Shown piece after piece: positions 1 through 7,912 of a stretch of DNA of 9,825 bases; positions within the stretch are counted from its first letter, which is position 1, and every line of letters starts with the position of its first letter. The stretch comes from Flavobacteriales bacterium. Its GTDB lineage: Bacteria > Bacteroidota > Bacteroidia > NS11-12g > UBA955. The DNA is taken from positions 1 through 9,825 of the forward strand of contig CANFVI010000058.1 of NCBI GenBank assembly GCA_947450405.1, read 5' to 3'. Made by a program: the position numbers and the translations under genes. A model generated the notes under the pieces. That model ran no database searches, was not told the DNA's origin, and saw only the letters and a list, made by a program, of their open reading frames with translations.

Positions 1-12
1 AAATAACTCCCA

Positions 13-2112
13 TTGAATTCTAAATTTAAACTTTCGTTCATCGAAAAAATTGTTTTAGCAATTTTAGAGGACTCTCCCAAAGGCGCATTAAATACCCAAC
101 GCGTTTTTAACAGAATTCCAATTGATGCTAAAATAGATAAAGAATCTGTTTATCAGGCTCTCCTATCTCTCACTCAAAAAAAACTCATCAATCAACCTTC
201 TAAAGGCCAATTTGCATTTGTAAAACCATCACAAACCCTTCAAGGAAGATTAATTACAAGTAACAAAGGCGAATACTATGTTGTTTTAGATGATGGCCTA
301 TCCTATTTCATCCCAACCGTTTATATCAAACAATTATTGCCTGAAGATCGGGTTGAATGCGAATACAAAGTAAAAGGCAAAAGGGTTGATATTGTTTATG
401 TTCGATTGATTGATAGAAAACCCACAAAAGTTGTCGGTTATTTAGATGTTTTTGAAAAAAACGCCTATTTACTTACTTCAAAAGCAGGTTTTAAAGACAT
501 TAAAATCAAAGAAGAAGTTGATTCTAAATTGGATGGACAGAAAGCCATTGTTGAAGTATATGATTTTCCTCCAAATACAAAATATCCATTAGGACGCATT
601 TTAGAAGTATTTGGAACTCCCGGAAATAACGAAACGGAAATGCATGCCATTGTGGGTGAATTTGGTTTTAAAACAATATTCCCGAAGGATGTACTGGAAG
701 AAACAGAAGCAATTGAAGAGGTAATTTCAAATAACGAAATAAAATCCAGAAAGGATTTCAGAGAGGTTACCACCTTTACCATAGATCCAGCAGATGCAAA
801 AGACTTTGATGATGCCATTTCTTACCGAGAATTAGAAAATGGAAATGTTAAAATTGGTGTGCACATTGCCGATGTTTCGCATTATGTAAAAGTTGGAACT
901 CCTTTAGATCGTGAAGCTTTTGAAAGAGGCACATCTGTTTATTTGGTAGATAGAACAATTCCAATGTTGCCAGAGAAGTTATCAAACAACCTATGTTCAC
1001 TGCGTCCTAATGAAAACAGATTGGCCTTTTCGGTCGAGTTTGAATTGAATGCACAATTTCAAATAGTGAACAAATGGATTGGAAAAACCATCATTCATAG
1101 CAACAGACGTTTTTCTTACGAAGAGGCCCAAGAAATCATTGTAGCCGAAACTGGAGAATATGCACATGAATTGGTTACCCTAAACAATATCTCTAAAATT
1201 TACGAAAAAGATAGATTTGAAGATGGTGCATTGAAATTTGAATCTAAAGAATTACGTTTCAAATTAACAGAAAGTGGTGAACCCATTGAAGTTTATGAAA
1301 AAACCAGATTCGATGCTCATAAAATGATTGAAACATACATGTTATTGGCAAACAAAGCGATAGCAGAACATGTATACAAGTTAAAAATCCCAAACTTACC
1401 TTTTATTTACAGAACGCATGATAATCCCCCACAAGAAAAGTTAATTGAATTTGCTAAGTTTTGTAAAATAATGGGTTATCCAATTCAAATTGACAATGAA
1501 AAAGTAATGAGAAAATCGTTCAATTCATTGTTAGAGAGAGCGGAGAATAAACCAGAACTATCAGTACTCCAACAAATGGCAATCAGAACCATGGCGAAAG
1601 CGGTTTATACTGCTTATAAAACGTCGCATTTCGGATTGGCATTTGAATATTATACCCATTTTACCTCTCCAATACGCCGATATCCAGATTTATTGGCGCA
1701 CAGAATGCTTTTCGAATATTTGAATAATACAACATCGCCATATAACGAAGAAACCATTGAAAGCTTTGCAAAGCACTCTTCTTTGATGGAACAAAAAGCA
1801 GCCGAAGCAGAAAGAGCAAGTGTAAAATATAAAATGGCAGAGCTTATGAAAAAACACGAAGGTGAAATTTTCGAAGCCAGAATTTCAGGTATCACAGAAT
1901 GGGGAATTTATGCTACCATTTTAGATTTACATGCTGAAGGACTCATTAAAGTGAGTGAAATTAAATTTGACCGATTCTATTATGTTGAAGACGAACGAAA
2001 ATTAATGGGTAAAAGAACCAAAAGGTCTTTCCACATGGGAGATATCATAACCATCAAAGTAAAATCTGCAAACCCAATTGCCAGACAAATAGATTTTTAT
2101 TTATACGAATAA
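13..2112 (+). CDS. rnr: Ribonuclease R, 3'-5' exoribonuclease (RNB family)
   Basis: Processive hydrolytic 3'-5' exoribonuclease that degrades structured RNA in the cytoplasm (mRNA decay, rRNA and tmRNA-linked quality control). The 699 residues show the family order: N-terminal winged-helix segment (about 8-65), two cold-shock/OB domains (about 75-215), RNB catalytic domain (about 250-580) and C-terminal S1 domain (about 615-697). The metal-binding signature TIDPADAKDFDDA lies at 256-268, with D258, D264, D266 and D267 matching the four conserved aspartates of the family. HFTSPIRRYPDL at 549-560 is the second RNB hallmark. The start is TTG: an in-frame TAA at 4-6 excludes anything further upstream, and no ATG occurs in frame before residue 210. 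The protein ends at the S1 domain, without the long basic tail of the E. coli enzyme. Its stop overlaps the next gene by one base. Exoribonuclease identity is very secure; RNase R rather than RNase II rests on the N-terminal helix domain. Confidence 0.96.
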   Translation: MNSKFKLSFIEKIVLAILEDSPKGALNTQRVFNRIPIDAKIDKESVYQALLSLTQKKLINQPSKGQFAFVKPSQTLQGRLITSNKGEYYVVLDDGLSYFIPTVYIKQLLPEDRVECEYKVKGKRVDIVYVRLIDRKPTKVVGYLDVFEKNAYLLTSKAGFKDIKIKEEVDSKLDGQKAIVEVYDFPPNTKYPLGRILEVFGTPGNNETEMHAIVGEFGFKTIFPKDVLEETEAIEEVISNNEIKSRKDFREVTTFTIDPADAKDFDDAISYRELENGNVKIGVHIADVSHYVKVGTPLDREAFERGTSVYLVDRTIPMLPEKLSNNLCSLRPNENRLAFSVEFELNAQFQIVNKWIGKTIIHSNRRFSYEEAQEIIVAETGEYAHELVTLNNISKIYEKDRFEDGALKFESKELRFKLTESGEPIEVYEKTRFDAHKMIETYMLLANKAIAEHVYKLKIPNLPFIYRTHDNPPQEKLIEFAKFCKIMGYPIQIDNEKVMRKSFNSLLERAENKPELSVLQQMAIRTMAKAVYTAYKTSHFGLAFEYYTHFTSPIRRYPDLLAHRMLFEYLNNTTSPYNEETIESFAKHSSLMEQKAAEAERASVKYKMAELMKKHEGEIFEARISGITEWGIYATILDLHAEGLIKVSEIKFDRFYYVEDERKLMGKRTKRSFHMGDIITIKVKSANPIARQIDFYLYE

Positions 2113-3068
2113 TGAATACAATTGAAAAACTTCAAACTGATTATAATCAATTCCTAACGCTAAATTCTTTTCAAGGATCTCCCAACAATCTTTACAATCC
2201 AATGAATTATATTATGTCATTGGGAGGAAAACGTGTTAGGCCATTGTTGTCTATGATTGGGAATCAATTGTCCAATGGCAATATTCAAAACGGAATTTAT
2301 GTTGGCCATGTTATGGAAGTATTTCACAATTTCAGCTTAGTGCATGACGATATCATGGACAAAGCAGATACCAGGCGTGGAAAGCCTACGGTGCACAAAA
2401 AATGGGATGAACCTACAGCCATTTTAAGTGGAGACAATATGTTGATTAAAGCTTATGAATTATTAATCAATTATACGGGTCCAAACAAAGATGCAATTTT
2501 GAAAACTTTTACAACAACAGCGGCTGAGGTTTGTGAAGGTCAACAAAATGATATGGACTTTGAACAAAGGGTTGACGTTGATATAGAATCATATTTGCAC
2601 ATGATTCAAAATAAAACCGCCGTTTTATTAGGATGCAGTATCAAATGTGGTGCATTGTCTGCGAATTGCAATGAAGAAATAAGCAATGAATTGTACGATT
2701 TTGCAATCAATATTGGAATGGCTTTCCAATTGATGGATGATTATTTAGATACCTTTGGCAATTCAGATAACACCGGAAAAATCAAAGGTGGTGACATTCT
2801 TCAAGGTAAGAAAACTTGGTTATTTTTAAACTCACAACACATTGACAAACAAAAGCATCAAGAATTATTTTCTCAAGAAAACAGTGCCACTAAAGTTGAT
2901 ATAATTGTTTCACATTGGCAAGAAATTGAACTTGATAAGCAATGCCTTCAATTAATTAAAGAATACAATCAAAAAGCGCATTCAAATTTAGAACGCATTG
3001 AAAAAAGTGGATTTGATATTCAAATATTGATTGAGCTTCTGAATTATTTGAGCGAAAGAAAGAATTAA
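2112..3068 (+). CDS. Polyprenyl diphosphate synthase (short-chain, FPP/GGPP-type)
   Basis: Trans-prenyltransferase that condenses isopentenyl diphosphate with an allylic diphosphate to build isoprenoid precursors in the cytoplasm. All family motifs are present in 318 residues: GGKRVRP at 38-44, the first aspartate-rich motif DDIMD at 79-83 followed by the RR pair at 88-89, KT at 168-169, the second aspartate-rich motif DDYLD at 209-213 and GKKT at 232-235. The first motif has no two-residue insertion, unlike typical bacterial FPP synthases. Phe74, five residues before the motif, occupies the position where aromatic residues limit chain length in archaeal-type GGPP synthases. A C15-C20 product is therefore inferred rather than a long quinone side chain. 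The ATG shares a base with the stop of rnr (TAATG), so translational coupling is likely. The stop codon interlocks with that of the converging gene. Product length is not proven by sequence, so no symbol is given. Confidence 0.93.
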   Translation: MNTIEKLQTDYNQFLTLNSFQGSPNNLYNPMNYIMSLGGKRVRPLLSMIGNQLSNGNIQNGIYVGHVMEVFHNFSLVHDDIMDKADTRRGKPTVHKKWDEPTAILSGDNMLIKAYELLINYTGPNKDAILKTFTTTAAEVCEGQQNDMDFEQRVDVDIESYLHMIQNKTAVLLGCSIKCGALSANCNEEISNELYDFAINIGMAFQLMDDYLDTFGNSDNTGKIKGGDILQGKKTWLFLNSQHIDKQKHQELFSQENSATKVDIIVSHWQEIELDKQCLQLIKEYNQKAHSNLERIEKSGFDIQILIELLNYLSERKN

Positions 3069-6000
3069 TGTAATACCATTACAGTTCCTGTTTTCTGATA
3101 ACGCTTATCATTCCAACCATCAAAACTAAGTAACCACGCATACACACCGTCTTGAACCTGTATGCCATTGATGGTTCCATCCCATTGTTTCTTTTTATCG
3201 AACGATTCCCAAATTTTCTGACCCCAACGGTCATAAACTTTCATTGAATATCCCTTTACAAAAATTGGAACAGTTCCCCAAACTTCATTTAATTTATCGT
3301 TATTTACGGTAAATGCATTCGGCACCCAAACCTCTGGTGGTTGATATAAAAAAACCCAGTTACTCTCTGTAATTCCTTTATAATAAATTCCTTTCGTTGG
3401 AGCCTCATACCCAATTGCCCTATACCAATAACCACCCCAATCATAATCCAACTTATCATCTTTGTATAAACGATTGCTCTGAATGACCATCGACTTAAAC
3501 TGTTCAATATCATTTTTACGTTGTAAATCCCATATACTTACTCCAGAATCCCAACCCACATAATCTGCCCATTTCAAATTAAAATAATAATCTGGAGCTT
3601 CAACAGAAGTTCCACTAATAATTACATTACAACCTTTATTGCTTGGTTTGCTGATATGTCCACACTTATCAACCACAATCACTTGATAACAAAATGCTTG
3701 TTTGTCTACATTAAAACTCGAATCAGAAAGCGTGGTATCTTTTATCACGAACTCAGGCACACTTCCCATAGAACCTGTAATTGGATATTTATATATTTCA
3801 AATTCCTTGAATTTGGGTTCTGCACTCATGACCCATTTTACATCCACTCTACGATCTTCAAAAACACTTGCAGATATCAAATGTACAGGTTCAATTGCGT
3901 TATTTAATTCCCTTACTGTACAAAATACATTGATTGGTTGAACCCGAGTATCGCAAATATTTACACCTATCATTCCAAAACAATAATTATTCATTTGCGG
4001 ATTAACCACATTGTTATCAATGAACTCCCCTGCCAAATTATTGAATACGGTATCAATAATTTGTTTGCTTCCATTGGGATTGGTTCTTTCAATTAAAAAG
4101 TATTTAAAAAATTTAGTAGGAACGGTAGTAGCTGGCCATGAAATTTTCATTTGCTTGGTTACCCTATCATAACTTACGCAGATAGCATCTGGAGGAATTA
4201 CTTTGGGTGGTTCTTCGATGAGTATTGAAATTGTGGCGTATGTAGTATCAGACTTCGGACAACCACAATCGTAAATCATTACCTGAAGCTTTATTGTATC
4301 CTTTGAAAAACTTCCACAGGTGGTTTGCCATTTTAATTTTAACTGTGCCCTGTTTATTCCCATTGTTGTTGTAACAGAAGCCGTATCCGTAAATTTCATA
4401 GCCCCTTTTTTCAACCATTTCACTTTCAAGTTAACCGTATCAAACACGTCTGCATCATGTGCAAATTTTTGAATATCTATCAATTCGGTAGCTGTAACCT
4501 TAATAAATGTATCCGACATCCAAGGTTTTTTATTTAAGTTTTCAAAGTCAATTTTAAACAATGCATTGTTACAATTTCTGCTATTCATTGTTGTGCTAAA
4601 TGCAGTTGGCGTTACAGGAAACAAACCATTTTGTCGACAACCGGCGCAAACAGATTGATAGATAATACCCTTTTTATCAAACCTGCTTGTTCCACCATCA
4701 ACATGTTCTTCAGCTTTTTTAGATCCAGTACTTACCCCTCCAAAAAAAGTTCCAAATGCCAGATTATACATGTTTTTGGAAAATACCGCAATATAAAAAT
4801 CACTACCATCTGTTGTCTTTTGTAATGCATCATTGGTGGTTTGAAGGTTTCTTGTATTTCCTTTATTTCGGTGCACTTTAGAAGCTCCTGTATTAATATC
4901 GTATAAGGCAGTATTTGTTGCACCACCCCAACCTGAAATAAAAATACGTTCACAACGGTCAACCAAGAATGCAGAAGGACTAATGTTCGGCATGTTTCCA
5001 TTGGCCCCGAAGGTTGTTTGAATGAGTATCGTATTTAAATCCTGACTGTGCTTTGTAATAAACTGACCTGTATTGGCTTGACTGTAAGGTGAATTAATGG
5101 TGTTGATTTGACCTTCAGTTTGTCCATAAATATATGGATTCCCCTTTAAATCAGTTTGCACAAAATAGGCCTGCTCGTAATTGGTTGTGCCATAATATTT
5201 GCCACTTAACATAATCCCATTTTTCGAATCAAATCTCATGAGCATTCCATCTACATCGCCGATAAAATCATTTTGCCAAACTCCCGAGAATTGAGATTTC
5301 AACCCCCTAGAATTGGTACCACCCGCGGCATATAAATCATTGTTTTTTCCCAATGCAATTCCATAAATGGCATCGTAGTATTTATCTTCGTCACCAATGA
5401 CTTGCGACCAATTTAAACTTTTCAAATCGCTAGTAAGTGAAAATACAGTTCCGTCTTCTTCAACTGTTCTGATTCTACTTCCGACTGTTTGTGGAAAGTC
5501 ATCTGAATACGTTACACCACAAACAAAAATGGTTTTATTATCGGTAATAATTTCCCCTCTAAATTCGTCGGCATAGTTATATAGCAATGGAAACTCATCA
5601 ACCGGAGTAACAGACCTATCCGCACCAACGCCATCTTGACCACTGCCACCAACATATGTACCGGCTAAAATTTTAGTTCCAGCCCAACTAATCTTGGTTA
5701 TTGTAAAATCGTATGAACCATTCCAAGTAACGTCATAAGCACCAGAAGTTACAGGAAAATCGCTACTCTTGGTAGTTGCCATTACATAGAGGTTATTCAA
5801 AGAATCTACAACCATTGAATGCGGTTGTTCGTTATCTGATCCCCCCAAATAAGTACAAAAAACCAACTTGCTACCAGATTGATTGTATTTTAATAATGCA
5901 ATATCTCTATCTCCTCCATAACCCAATTCTTCAGGAACCCCGCCGCCAAACTGAATTTGAAATGCTCCTGTTGTTATAGGCAACCCAACATCGAAAACTG

Positions 6001-6799
6001 TACCTCCAGAATACCCATTTCCAATTTCGTCATAAGTTCCAGTGCAACCAAAATTATCTGCGGTAGAGCCACTGTAAGTGCTAAAAACGAGCACAGGATC
6101 AACCACAATCTTTGTATTTCTTTTTAAAGTTGTTTGCTTTTGAATTTTATATGCAATTTCATTGCCGTTCAAAATATATTGACAAGGAATAATTGACGAT
6201 GGATTTGCACTTTCATAAACCAAAGGAATATTTTCATTCCAATTCAAAATACTTGTTTCAAATCGAAGTTCAGTTTCACTATTTTTAGTAATACCTGCTC
6301 CATTCACTTTTATTTTTATGAGGGACAGTTTCTCTTGCGAACAAATCCAATTGTATTTGATGCCACCATTGCTCGCTATGATTTCTAAGTCAACTCCATT
6401 GTAAATACTTCTGACAATAATTTTTGAATATTTATAAAGTTCTGTAGCCCATTTTTTAGGATTGTTTCCCTTAAAATAATTGATGTAGTAGTCTGACTTA
6501 CTTCCCTCAAAATCAATATGGGAATAATTTGCATTCACAAAATCTAATTGAACACTGTGTGATGCAATTTTGGTATTTTCCAGCGCTCTGTCATGAACTT
6601 TCATCACATCATCTGTATTCCAGAAATGCAACCATAAACCGTCATTACAAAGCCAAACATTGCCTATATTCAATGATGCGTAGGCTTTCACTTTTTCAGA
6701 AAATTGACCTTTATTTTCAATAAATATCTCCGATTGCCCTTTCAAAAATTGAGGGGCGATCATGAAAATAACGATTAAAAAGAGCAGGTACTTTTTCAT
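3065..6799 (-). CDS. Secreted SBBP-type beta-propeller protein with T9SS type-B sorting domain
   Basis: Large exported protein of 1244 residues from the preferred start. Residues 1 to about 22 form a signal peptide (MKKYLLFLIVIF, then APQFLKGQ). Residues about 25-235, opening with IFIENKGQF, resemble the DUF7948-type domain that precedes SBBP repeats. Seven blade openings of the form FxTYxGG follow at about 239, 314, 379, 464, 532, 593 and 682, which suggests one seven-bladed propeller. An Ig-like segment (about 762-862) and three FN3-like modules (about 867-1152) come next. The C-terminus (about 1157-1244) has VPNAFT, YDRWGQKIW, WDG and DGVYAW, the CHU_C / gliding-motility C-terminal family used for T9SS type-B secretion. 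It is therefore inferred to cross the outer membrane and act at the surface or outside; adhesion or polymer binding is plausible, but no catalytic motif is seen. ATG at 6799 is chosen because it directly precedes the signal peptide; an upstream in-frame TTG at 6838 lies inside an inverted repeat. Confidence 0.9.
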   Translation of the reverse strand: MKKYLLFLIVIFMIAPQFLKGQSEIFIENKGQFSEKVKAYASLNIGNVWLCNDGLWLHFWNTDDVMKVHDRALENTKIASHSVQLDFVNANYSHIDFEGSKSDYYINYFKGNNPKKWATELYKYSKIIVRSIYNGVDLEIIASNGGIKYNWICSQEKLSLIKIKVNGAGITKNSETELRFETSILNWNENIPLVYESANPSSIIPCQYILNGNEIAYKIQKQTTLKRNTKIVVDPVLVFSTYSGSTADNFGCTGTYDEIGNGYSGGTVFDVGLPITTGAFQIQFGGGVPEELGYGGDRDIALLKYNQSGSKLVFCTYLGGSDNEQPHSMVVDSLNNLYVMATTKSSDFPVTSGAYDVTWNGSYDFTITKISWAGTKILAGTYVGGSGQDGVGADRSVTPVDEFPLLYNYADEFRGEIITDNKTIFVCGVTYSDDFPQTVGSRIRTVEEDGTVFSLTSDLKSLNWSQVIGDEDKYYDAIYGIALGKNNDLYAAGGTNSRGLKSQFSGVWQNDFIGDVDGMLMRFDSKNGIMLSGKYYGTTNYEQAYFVQTDLKGNPYIYGQTEGQINTINSPYSQANTGQFITKHSQDLNTILIQTTFGANGNMPNISPSAFLVDRCERIFISGWGGATNTALYDINTGASKVHRNKGNTRNLQTTNDALQKTTDGSDFYIAVFSKNMYNLAFGTFFGGVSTGSKKAEEHVDGGTSRFDKKGIIYQSVCAGCRQNGLFPVTPTAFSTTMNSRNCNNALFKIDFENLNKKPWMSDTFIKVTATELIDIQKFAHDADVFDTVNLKVKWLKKGAMKFTDTASVTTTMGINRAQLKLKWQTTCGSFSKDTIKLQVMIYDCGCPKSDTTYATISILIEEPPKVIPPDAICVSYDRVTKQMKISWPATTVPTKFFKYFLIERTNPNGSKQIIDTVFNNLAGEFIDNNVVNPQMNNYCFGMIGVNICDTRVQPINVFCTVRELNNAIEPVHLISASVFEDRRVDVKWVMSAEPKFKEFEIYKYPITGSMGSVPEFVIKDTTLSDSSFNVDKQAFCYQVIVVDKCGHISKPSNKGCNVIISGTSVEAPDYYFNLKWADYVGWDSGVSIWDLQRKNDIEQFKSMVIQSNRLYKDDKLDYDWGGYWYRAIGYEAPTKGIYYKGITESNWVFLYQPPEVWVPNAFTVNNDKLNEVWGTVPIFVKGYSMKVYDRWGQKIWESFDKKKQWDGTINGIQVQDGVYAWLLSFDGWNDKRYQKTGTVMVLH

Positions 6800-6815
6800 T
6801 GATTTACACAAATTT

Positions 6816-6840
6816 CGTTGAAATAATGTATGTTTCAACG
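6816..6840. repeat. Perfect 8-bp inverted repeat in the 5' leader of the T9SS cargo gene
   Basis: CGTTGAAA at 6816-6823 and TTTCAACG at 6833-6840 are exact reverse complements separated by nine bases. On the - strand the repeat lies 17 bases before the ATG at 6799 and a few bases after the expected transcription start, so the RNA would carry a hairpin at its 5' end. It could stabilise the long mRNA or be a DNA operator; the sequence does not decide. Confidence 0.6.
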
Positions 6841-6849
6841 TATAGACAA

Positions 6850-6857
6850 CAAAAATA
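6850..6857 (-). promoter_or_regulatory. Candidate -7 promoter element for the T9SS cargo gene
   Basis: Read on the - strand this is TATTTTTG, an exact match to the Bacteroidota -7 consensus TAnnTTTG. A TTG (6875-6873 on -) lies 15 bases upstream, slightly short for the usual -33 spacing. Transcription would start near 6845-6842, leaving a leader of roughly 45 bases before the ATG at 6799. Confidence 0.5.
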
Positions 6858-6868
6858 TACCTAAAGTT

Positions 6869-6884
6869 TTCGCAAAAATGCGAA
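6869..6884. repeat. Perfect 6-bp inverted repeat between divergent promoters
   Basis: TTCGCA at 6869-6874 and TGCGAA at 6879-6884 flank an AAAA spacer. The dyad sits upstream of both divergent -7 elements, overlapping the likely -33 region of the leftward promoter. This is where a dimeric regulator would be expected to bind, but a chance palindrome cannot be excluded in AT-rich DNA. Confidence 0.4.
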
Positions 6885-6905
6885 TTATTCCAAATTAAGT
6901 TTACC

Positions 6906-6913
6906 TAAATTTG
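6906..6913 (+). promoter_or_regulatory. Candidate -7 promoter element for fmt
   Basis: TAAATTTG matches the Bacteroidota -7 consensus TAnnTTTG exactly. Its last base lies only seven bases before the fmt ATG, so transcription starting 4-7 bases downstream would yield an mRNA with almost no leader. No clear TTG occurs at the usual -33 distance. Confidence 0.5.
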
Positions 6914-6920
6914 CCATTGA

Positions 6921-7832
6921 ATGAGAATATTGTTTTTTGGAACACCTGAATTCGCTGCAACTTCATTGGAATTAATTGCAAAAGAAGGATTTAATATAGT
7001 AGCCGTTGTAACAGCACCAGATAAACCTGCTGGCAGAGGTAGACAATTAAAATCAAGTGAGGTTAAAGTTTCAGCCGAAAAATTAAATATACCCATTTTT
7101 CAACCAACCAATTTAAAATCAGAGGATTTCCTTAACCAAATTAACGGGTTAAACATTGATCTGGGTGTTGTAATTGCATTTAGAATGTTGCCTATGCAAA
7201 TTTGGTCGGCTCCAAAATTAGGTACCATAAATTTACATGCATCATTATTGCCTAATTACAGAGGCGCTGCACCAATTCAACATGCCATTATTCAGGGTGA
7301 AACCAAAACTGGCGTGAGTACATTTTTTCTAAAACACGAAATTGATACCGGCGATCTAATTGATCAACAAGAAGTTGAAATTGAAGAAAATGAAACAGGT
7401 GGAACTTTGCACGACAAGCTGATGGACATAGGAGCAAAGTTGATGATACAATCGTTAAGGAAAATTGAATCATTTGGTAATTTAACTCCAACATTCCCAC
7501 AAATCTATTCCGATGATTTAAAAATGGCCAGCAAAATCAACCGCGATTTTTGCCAAATTGACACGAATCAAACAGCCAGTGATATCCATAATAAAATTAG
7601 GGGATTAAGTCCTTATCCGGGTGCATGGATTAACAGTCCATTTGGAGAACTGAAAATTTACGCTTCTAAAATTGTTTCAGAACCAATAGTTGGTGAATCA
7701 ATTGATTTAATTTTCATAGATAACAAAAAATTATACTTGAAATGTAAAAATTCTTTTTTAGAGATAATTGAGCTTCAACCCCAAGGAAAACAGAGGATGT
7801 TGGCAATCTCCTATTTAAATGGATTAAGATAA
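6921..7832 (+). CDS. fmt: Methionyl-tRNA formyltransferase
   Basis: Transfers a formyl group from 10-formyl-tetrahydrofolate to Met-tRNA(fMet), producing the initiator tRNA for translation in the cytoplasm. The 303 residues are near the usual family length. The N-terminal formyltransferase fold (about 1-185) opens with the canonical MRILFFGTPEFA. It carries the loop PDKPAGRGRQL (33-43) that contacts the tRNA acceptor end, and the catalytic Asn-His-Asp set as N104 and H106 (in INLHASLLP) and D142 (in DTGD). A C-terminal tRNA-binding domain (about 205-303) follows, including GLSPYPGAW. The start is secure because family alignments begin at this Met. It is transcribed divergently from the T9SS cargo gene. 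No intrinsic terminator is seen after the stop, so transcripts may run on towards the sigma factor. The usual partner def (deformylase) is not adjacent. Confidence 0.97.
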   Translation: MRILFFGTPEFAATSLELIAKEGFNIVAVVTAPDKPAGRGRQLKSSEVKVSAEKLNIPIFQPTNLKSEDFLNQINGLNIDLGVVIAFRMLPMQIWSAPKLGTINLHASLLPNYRGAAPIQHAIIQGETKTGVSTFFLKHEIDTGDLIDQQEVEIEENETGGTLHDKLMDIGAKLMIQSLRKIESFGNLTPTFPQIYSDDLKMASKINRDFCQIDTNQTASDIHNKIRGLSPYPGAWINSPFGELKIYASKIVSEPIVGESIDLIFIDNKKLYLKCKNSFLEIIELQPQGKQRMLAISYLNGLR

Positions 7833-7863
7833 TTTTAAAAATATTTTACTTTTTTCTTGTATT

Positions 7864-7877
7864 TAACAATATTGTTA
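7864..7877. repeat. Perfect 14-bp palindrome after fmt
   Basis: TAACAATATTGTTA is self-complementary without a spacer, as expected of a DNA site for a dimeric regulator rather than an RNA hairpin. It lies 32-45 bases after the fmt stop and about 110 bases before the sigma-factor start, next to a weak promoter-like match. AT-rich palindromes of this length can occur by chance. Confidence 0.45.
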
Positions 7878-7912
7878 TGTTTATTGCGTTTTCAATATCA
7901 TAACAAAAACGC
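7873..7912 (+). promoter_or_regulatory. Interleaved inverted repeats in the sigma-factor leader
   Basis: Two perfect 7-bp inverted repeats are interlocked. TGTTATG (7873-7879) pairs with CATAACA (7899-7905), and GCGTTTT (7886-7892) pairs with AAAACGC (7906-7912). The left arm of the second lies inside the loop of the first, so an RNA could form only one stem at a time or a pseudoknot. A 10-bp palindrome TATAGCTATA follows at 7914-7923. It could be a regulatory leader or clustered operators; no known riboswitch class is recognised. Confidence 0.4.

Noticed and set aside
465..818. 117-residue open frame on the - strand inside rnr
   Set aside because: It lies wholly opposite the OB/RNB coding region, is serine-rich as expected from an antisense reading, and has no family resemblance.
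3656..3941. Two overlapping open frames on + inside the T9SS cargo gene
   Set aside because: Both are antisense to the FN3-like region, overlap each other and show no recognisable domain.
6800..6838. Start of the T9SS cargo protein at the upstream TTG
   Set aside because: It would add 13 residues in front of an ideal signal peptide and place the start inside an inverted repeat; ATG 6799 explains the sequence better.
7288..7500. 70-residue open frame on - within fmt
   Set aside because: It is antisense to the catalytic half of fmt, with composition explained by the fmt codons.
7838..7856. AAAATATTTT palindrome and T run after the fmt stop as a terminator
   Set aside because: The stem has no GC pairs and no loop, so it would not form a stable RNA hairpin.
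7857..7883. TTG-N16-TATGTTTA as the promoter of the sigma gene
   Set aside because: The -7 match lacks the final G and the spacing is slightly short; too weak to annotate in such AT-rich DNA.
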